Part shown: one piece after another, positions 59,431 to 64,000 of the stretch
Numbering within the stretch: the stretch's first letter is position 1
Layout of the letters: each line of letters opens with the position of its first letter
Assembly: GCF_024679245.1 (NCBI RefSeq)
Contig: NC_090174.1
Location: 45,900,688 to 45,964,687 of the forward strand
Direction: 5' to 3'
Origin: Pseudorasbora parva
Taxonomy: Eukaryota; Chordata; Actinopteri; Cypriniformes; Gobionidae
Length of the DNA: 64,000 nt
The notes under the pieces: generated by a model
Told to the model about the DNA's origin: nothing
Seen by the model: only the letters and a program-made list of their open reading frames with translations
Databases searched by the model: none
Position numbers and translations under genes: made by a program

Positions 59431-61466
59431 GACGAAATTACTTCATAGGATTTCGTCATAACAAGAGTAAATAAATAAAGGACTTCGTCATAACCACACG
59501 TAAGAGACGACTGATGTTGGTCAACCTCAGCTTTATTTGTGCACGGAAATGAGCGAAACCATGATATACATTCTGAGCAAAGAAATAATACACAATATAT
59601 TTCGATCTTTTTCTGTAGGCCTATACATTAGATGCGAAAAGCGAATTAGGTGTCATGAACCCAACATGTTATAAGTGCAGTTTATCAATACACATTTTTA
59701 CTTATCAGCAGCATTTGTCATTGACCTTTTCACAGTGGACGCCATGACTTTTTTCAGAAATGAAAACGAGGCTTTATTATATATATATAATAAATATAAA
59801 CGGGATCAGGTTTTATTTTTATATTTCATTAGAATTTTGTAAAATGCATTTGTCAATTTTTGTTTTTGAAAAATATTTATATTTATCTTTAATTCATTAA
59901 CATTTTTTTGTTCTTGGTATTTTAGTAGGCTACATCAACTTAAACTTATTTTATTTAAATTAGTTTCTAATTTTCAACATTTCAAATTTTCATTTGGTTT
60001 TGAATCAAATAAATTTAAAAGAAATTATCTAATAGCCTATTTATATTTTTAGCCTACCTTACACAGACAGATTTGGAGAATGGATTAATTTACTAGCCTA
60101 TTTTATGTTATTTCAGCTTTTTTCTCAATTATAAGTGATTTGAAGAAGAAAACAAGTTAAAGGTGCAGTAAGTGATCTGGAAAACGCTAACATGCTAGCC
60201 TGCTAGCATTACCCTGCAAATCCCATGGACAGTAAAATAAATGGACAGAGCGTTCCCATAGACTTCAATGGCGGAAAGTGAGGTCAGTAAGAAGCACTCA
60301 CTTCCTGATGGCTGAGCGAACTGCACAGGCTCAGACTGAGCTTGATGACGTAGATGTGACGTGAGCAACTTGTCTGACAGTTGTAGGTCTTCTAGTAGTT
60401 GTGGAAAGTGAAATCTGAATTACATTGTTTAAATATTTTCTTCCGTTGCTTTTGGCTCACTATGGGCTTCTCCCCATTCTTCTCCCTTGACTTTATCAGA
60501 CTTTATGTCTCCACGTCCCCCCGACTGTCTCATAGACAGTAAAAGATTGCTTCTGAGCATCTCCTCCTGTCTATACGGTAATTTCTCAACTGTGCGACAG
60601 AGTCGCGTTGGTTATGATGCAATCGTTAGCCTATTTTTACAAAAACAGCTTCTGAGGGGCGATAGTGTAAGATAGAAGGTAATGGAGCATTTTATGCATT
60701 TTCGTGTTTCTTTAGAAAAAAACAATGGACAAATGGAGTCTTTAAACGCCTCAGATGTAAAGTTATTCACTGTCAAAGTGACTCAAAAATGAATGGGAAT
60801 CAATGGGATGCTAACAGCAGGTGATGGCTTGGTTAGCAATGGGTGGAACGCTTTTCGAGTGCTAGATTACCCCCTTGGCAAATCCTGGCAAATCGTCGTC
60901 CAAACTAGCCACGCCTCCTCCAAAACACATGAACGCACAGGCCAGAAGTGAAGACCAGAGACAACATTATTAGATTACATCATGTGTCAATCACCAGTGA
61001 GAAGACTTCACAGTAAGTAACAGTATAGGCTACTACAATAACGAACATAAACAACTGTTCGCCTGCAATTCTTGCTTTGTCTTCACGACGCACGTGAACA
61101 CGCTGGTCTGACCGTCGGACGGAAGGGAATGATTGAATGAACATTTTATGGTCCTATGCTTTCCATAGACAATATATATTTATAAAAAAATACATGTACT
61201 GCTTTACATGCGATTGCTATAAGGATCTGAGGAAACGTTCAACCAGCATAACAAAAAAAATCTATATCTCACAGATTCATTTTCATTTAGGAAAAAAATA
61301 AATATGCTGCCTTCCCTGAAAAAAATCCATTAAAGACAATACTTGAAAAAACAAGTCTAAAAGCTGCAGGCTCTTGGTGCGTGTCTGTATAACTGTGAAT
61401 TTCTGCATTTAGAAATAATATTCTGCATGTGACATAGAGGCACACAGTCTTAAATGGTGCAGATAT
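59431..61466. other. Spacer between atrx promoter and cnga2 3' end
   Basis: Includes the cnga2 3' UTR on its right side. About 60160-61015 looks like a dispersed repeat (starts TTAAAGGTGCAGTAAGTGAT). No other gene seen. Confidence 0.5.
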
Positions 61467-62887
61467 CTATGCAGTTGAATTAGCTCGTGGTGTGTTAGCA
61501 TTACTCTCAAAGTCCATATCTTGATCTGAAACAAGCCCAAGGCCTGTATGACACAATTGTCTCTCAAGCGCTGTGATTCTTTGCTTCAGTCTGCTTTGAG
61601 TCGCTGTGAATTCCCCGAGCAACCGTGCAAAACGTGCTTGTAGAACATCAAGCGAGCCCTCTAGACGTTCAACCTTCTCATCTGTATCCATGACAAGAAA
61701 GCCTCCCTGTGCAATGCTTTCATCCAGAAGCCCCTGCTTCCTCAGAATCTCCCTTCCACGCTCTTCCAGAACCTTCTGAGCATCTGGGTATTCAGTTACA
61801 GCCTCCATTAGATCGTCCTTTGAGAGACAGAAGAGGTCAGAGTAGCCGATGCTGCGAATGTTAGCCGTCCGACGGTTTCCCATTTTACTACCCTGAATGT
61901 TAAGAATGCTAATCTCACCAAAACAACCTCCAGCTGTTAGCAATGCAAATTGTGTCACGCCATCATCAGCAACAACTGCTAATTTTCCCTCTTTAATGAT
62001 ATACATCTCTTTTCCGATATCTCCTTTTCGGCAGATGTAGTCTCCAGGACTATACACTTGAGGGCGCAGTTTTAAAACCAGTTCTACTAACAGTCCGGCC
62101 TCACAGTCTTGAAAGATGCGAACTTTCTTCAGAGTAGATAAATGAACATTGATGGCGATTTCTGCTCGTAGCTTGTCAGGAAGATTCTTTAAGACTTCCT
62201 GCTCATCCACAGCTTTCTGATTTGTCCACAGGTAGTCAAACCATTTGATGACACGTGTCTCAAGATGACGACTGACTTTGCGGAAATGCATGTAATGTTT
62301 AATAGCATCAATCCGTGCCTGGAACTCTGCCCGTGTGGCGTTCATATTGGAAATCATGGAACCCACATTACCCACGATGGTGGCAAAAATTAGCACTCCG
62401 ACAAGAAAATCAAACACCACAAACACATATTCCTCGTCCCGTACGGGTGGTGGCATCTCTCCGATGGTGGTCAGCGTCAGTGTGGACCAGTAGAAGCAGT
62501 ATACGTAACTACGTCTTAGAGCTCCTTCCTCTGTGGATGAGATGTTGGGATAAACCCACTGATCTGACCCGAAACCTAGCGACTTTGAGATAGCATAGAA
62601 GATGCAGGCATTCCAATGGATAATAACCAGAATGTAGAGCACCAAGTTCCAGATGCGGAAGATATTTGGGTAGTTGGTTCTCGTCTCAGTCCGATTAAAG
62701 AACTCAAACATGCGAGAGAAGCGCAGGAGGCGGTTGAAGCGCAGCTGTGGTGTGTCTATGCCCATGATGATGTAACCTAGGTCTGTGGGAAGGATGGAGA
62801 TAACGTCCAGTTTGAACTGAAATGTATGAATATAGCTGTCTCTGAGTTTCGCTAGGTCCTTCACCAGAAGTCCTTGCTCCAGGAAAC
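61467..62887 (-). CDS. cnga2: Cyclic nucleotide-gated channel alpha subunit (CNGA2-like), last exon only
   Basis: Plasma-membrane cation channel subunit opened by cGMP/cAMP; CNGA2 serves olfactory transduction. The exon starts at a CAG acceptor (62888-62890) with GT TTC CTG and gives 472 codons plus stop. In order: S4 region with [16 protein letters not shown]5 [19 protein letters not shown], pore [11 protein letters not shown]6 [22 protein letters not shown]-linker, cyclic nucleotide-binding fold ([39 protein letters not shown]) and a C-terminal coiled coil. Shared [16 protein letters not shown] and PPPVRDEEY favour CNGA2 over CNGA1/3. The filter Glu is kept, but the next residue is Met instead of the usual Thr. 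Earlier exons were not found up to 64000. Confidence 0.88.
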
Positions 62888-63239
62888 CTGGGAGAGCATA
62901 AAAATGCTTTATAATATGTTCAAAGAATACAAAAATCTGCACATTGTTCTGCTTACAAGATGCTGAATGACCCATTGTGTTTTTGTATTAGACGATTTAT
63001 TGAATCTATTCTCAATTCATTCTGTCCTGTCATTCTCAACATTAACACTGCAAGAGAAAAATAAATAAAAATGTTAAAGGGTTAGTTTACCCGAAAAGGA
63101 AAATTATTTCATTACTTACTCACCCTCATGTTGTTGGACACCCGTAACACCTTCTTTCATCTTCGGAACACAAATGAAGATATTTTTGTTGAAAGTTGAT
63201 GGTTGAGAAAGGCTTCAGAAAGGCCTCCATTGGCATTCA

Positions 63240-63680
63240 GTATATTTCCACTGACCCACTCACAAGAGCCATAAAAGGCACTAAAGACGACATTACAAAG
63301 TCCATCTCACTGCTGTGGCTGTACAATAATTTGACGAAGCGACGAGAATAGTTTTTCTGCTAAAAAAAAATCTAAATAATGACTTTATCCGCCAAGTTAT
63401 TGTCTTCCGTGTAGGTCTCTGACGTGAACTCACCTGGAACTCACGCGATAGCGGCGCTCCTCCTCTTCCGGGTCATGTTTTGAACGGCAGAGCTGCTTCA
63501 TATTTTCACACATGCGTCAAGGTTACGTCAATAACTTGGTGGATAAAGTCGTTATTTAGATTTTTGTGTGCACAATAACTATTCTTGTCTCTTGGTAAAA
63601 TTATTGTACAGCCACTGTAGTGAGATGGACTTTATAATGTCGTCTTTAGTGCATTTTATGGGTCTTGTGAGTGGGTCAGT
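63240..63680. mobile_element. Foldback element with about 150-bp inverted arms
   Basis: 63240-63402 and 63530-63680 are inverted copies (ACTGACCCACTCACAAGA at the left, TCTTGTGAGTGGGTCAGT at the right) around a short G/C-richer centre. It lies in the cnga2 upstream/intron region and abuts the next element. Confidence 0.75.
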
Positions 63681-64000
63681 TAGCCTGACAAGCCAGACCC
63701 ACTTCAAGATGTTTGGTCTGGAAACTCACCATAGACAGGGCTCAATCCGAGGGGCGGGATAAACGGTTGTCTTTCAAACTCCCTCTGCACGCGATAGGAT
63801 AGCGCTACACCAACCAGAGCAACGAAGGTGAAGCAGAGCTCGCTAACAGATTAAACATTCGCCGTATCCGGTCGGCTTAACTACGAACGCATCTTCCCTT
63901 TTTAAGAATGACTTCAGTGCCGCTCTTTGTTCTTTTCTCAAAGAAAAGCTTAACTCCAAGTCTTCCAGAGTCGCGGTCAGAGCTGATTCGAAAGACCGCC
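63681..64000. mobile_element. Truncated inverted copy of the 527-bp transposon at 28546
   Basis: Starts TAGCCTGACAAGCCAGACCC, the reverse complement of the right end of the 28546-29072 element, and follows it closely to the window edge. It begins right at the end of the foldback element. Confidence 0.8.

Overview
This window is vertebrate nuclear DNA, most likely from a cyprinid (carp-family) teleost. The evidence is six spliced, human-alignable genes with GT-AG introns, together with degraded Tc1/mariner elements, a tRNA-derived SINE, many short TTAA-flanked and other inverted-repeat elements, and long GA/CT, CA and TA microsatellites. The species cannot be fixed from sequence alone. I found no CRISPR, operon or prokaryotic system, and nothing that justifies claiming an undescribed system.

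Layout, left to right. (1) prps1, minus strand, 213-6067: all 7 coding exons, 318 aa; one intron uses a GC donor. (2) nexmif, minus strand, about 7100-14018: a 3.58-kb exon plus a 17-codon terminal exon and a long 3' UTR; its 5' end is uncertain, and a CpG-rich stretch at 16.15-17.29 kb is the likely promoter. (3) uprt, plus strand, 18340-23094: 7 exons, 264 aa, with a compact promoter carrying CRE-like and CCAAT motifs. (4) zdhhc15, minus strand, 23835-34447: 11 exons, 329 aa, convergent with uprt; its introns hold two dead Tc1 elements, a SINE, a TIR element and long microsatellites touching splice sites. (5) atrx, minus strand, 34886-59216: 34 coding exons, about 1760 aa, with ADD domain, acidic middle and SNF2 helicase; its introns are rich in nested TIR elements. 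(6) cnga2-like channel, minus strand, 61467-62887: the last large exon only; earlier exons were not found in the window.

The order nexmif-uprt-zdhhc15-atrx matches the human Xq13-q21 block (from memory: NEXMIF, ABCB7, UPRT, ZDHHC15, then ATRX about 2 Mb further on), here compressed into under 50 kb. PRPS1 and CNGA2 are also X-linked in human, so this is a teleost counterpart of mammalian X-linked gene content. The genes do not form a pathway: they cover PRPP synthesis, a PRTase-fold protein, protein palmitoylation, neuronal development, chromatin remodelling and sensory transduction. Every exon chain was joined by hand; each complete reading frame sums to a multiple of three and keeps phase at every junction.
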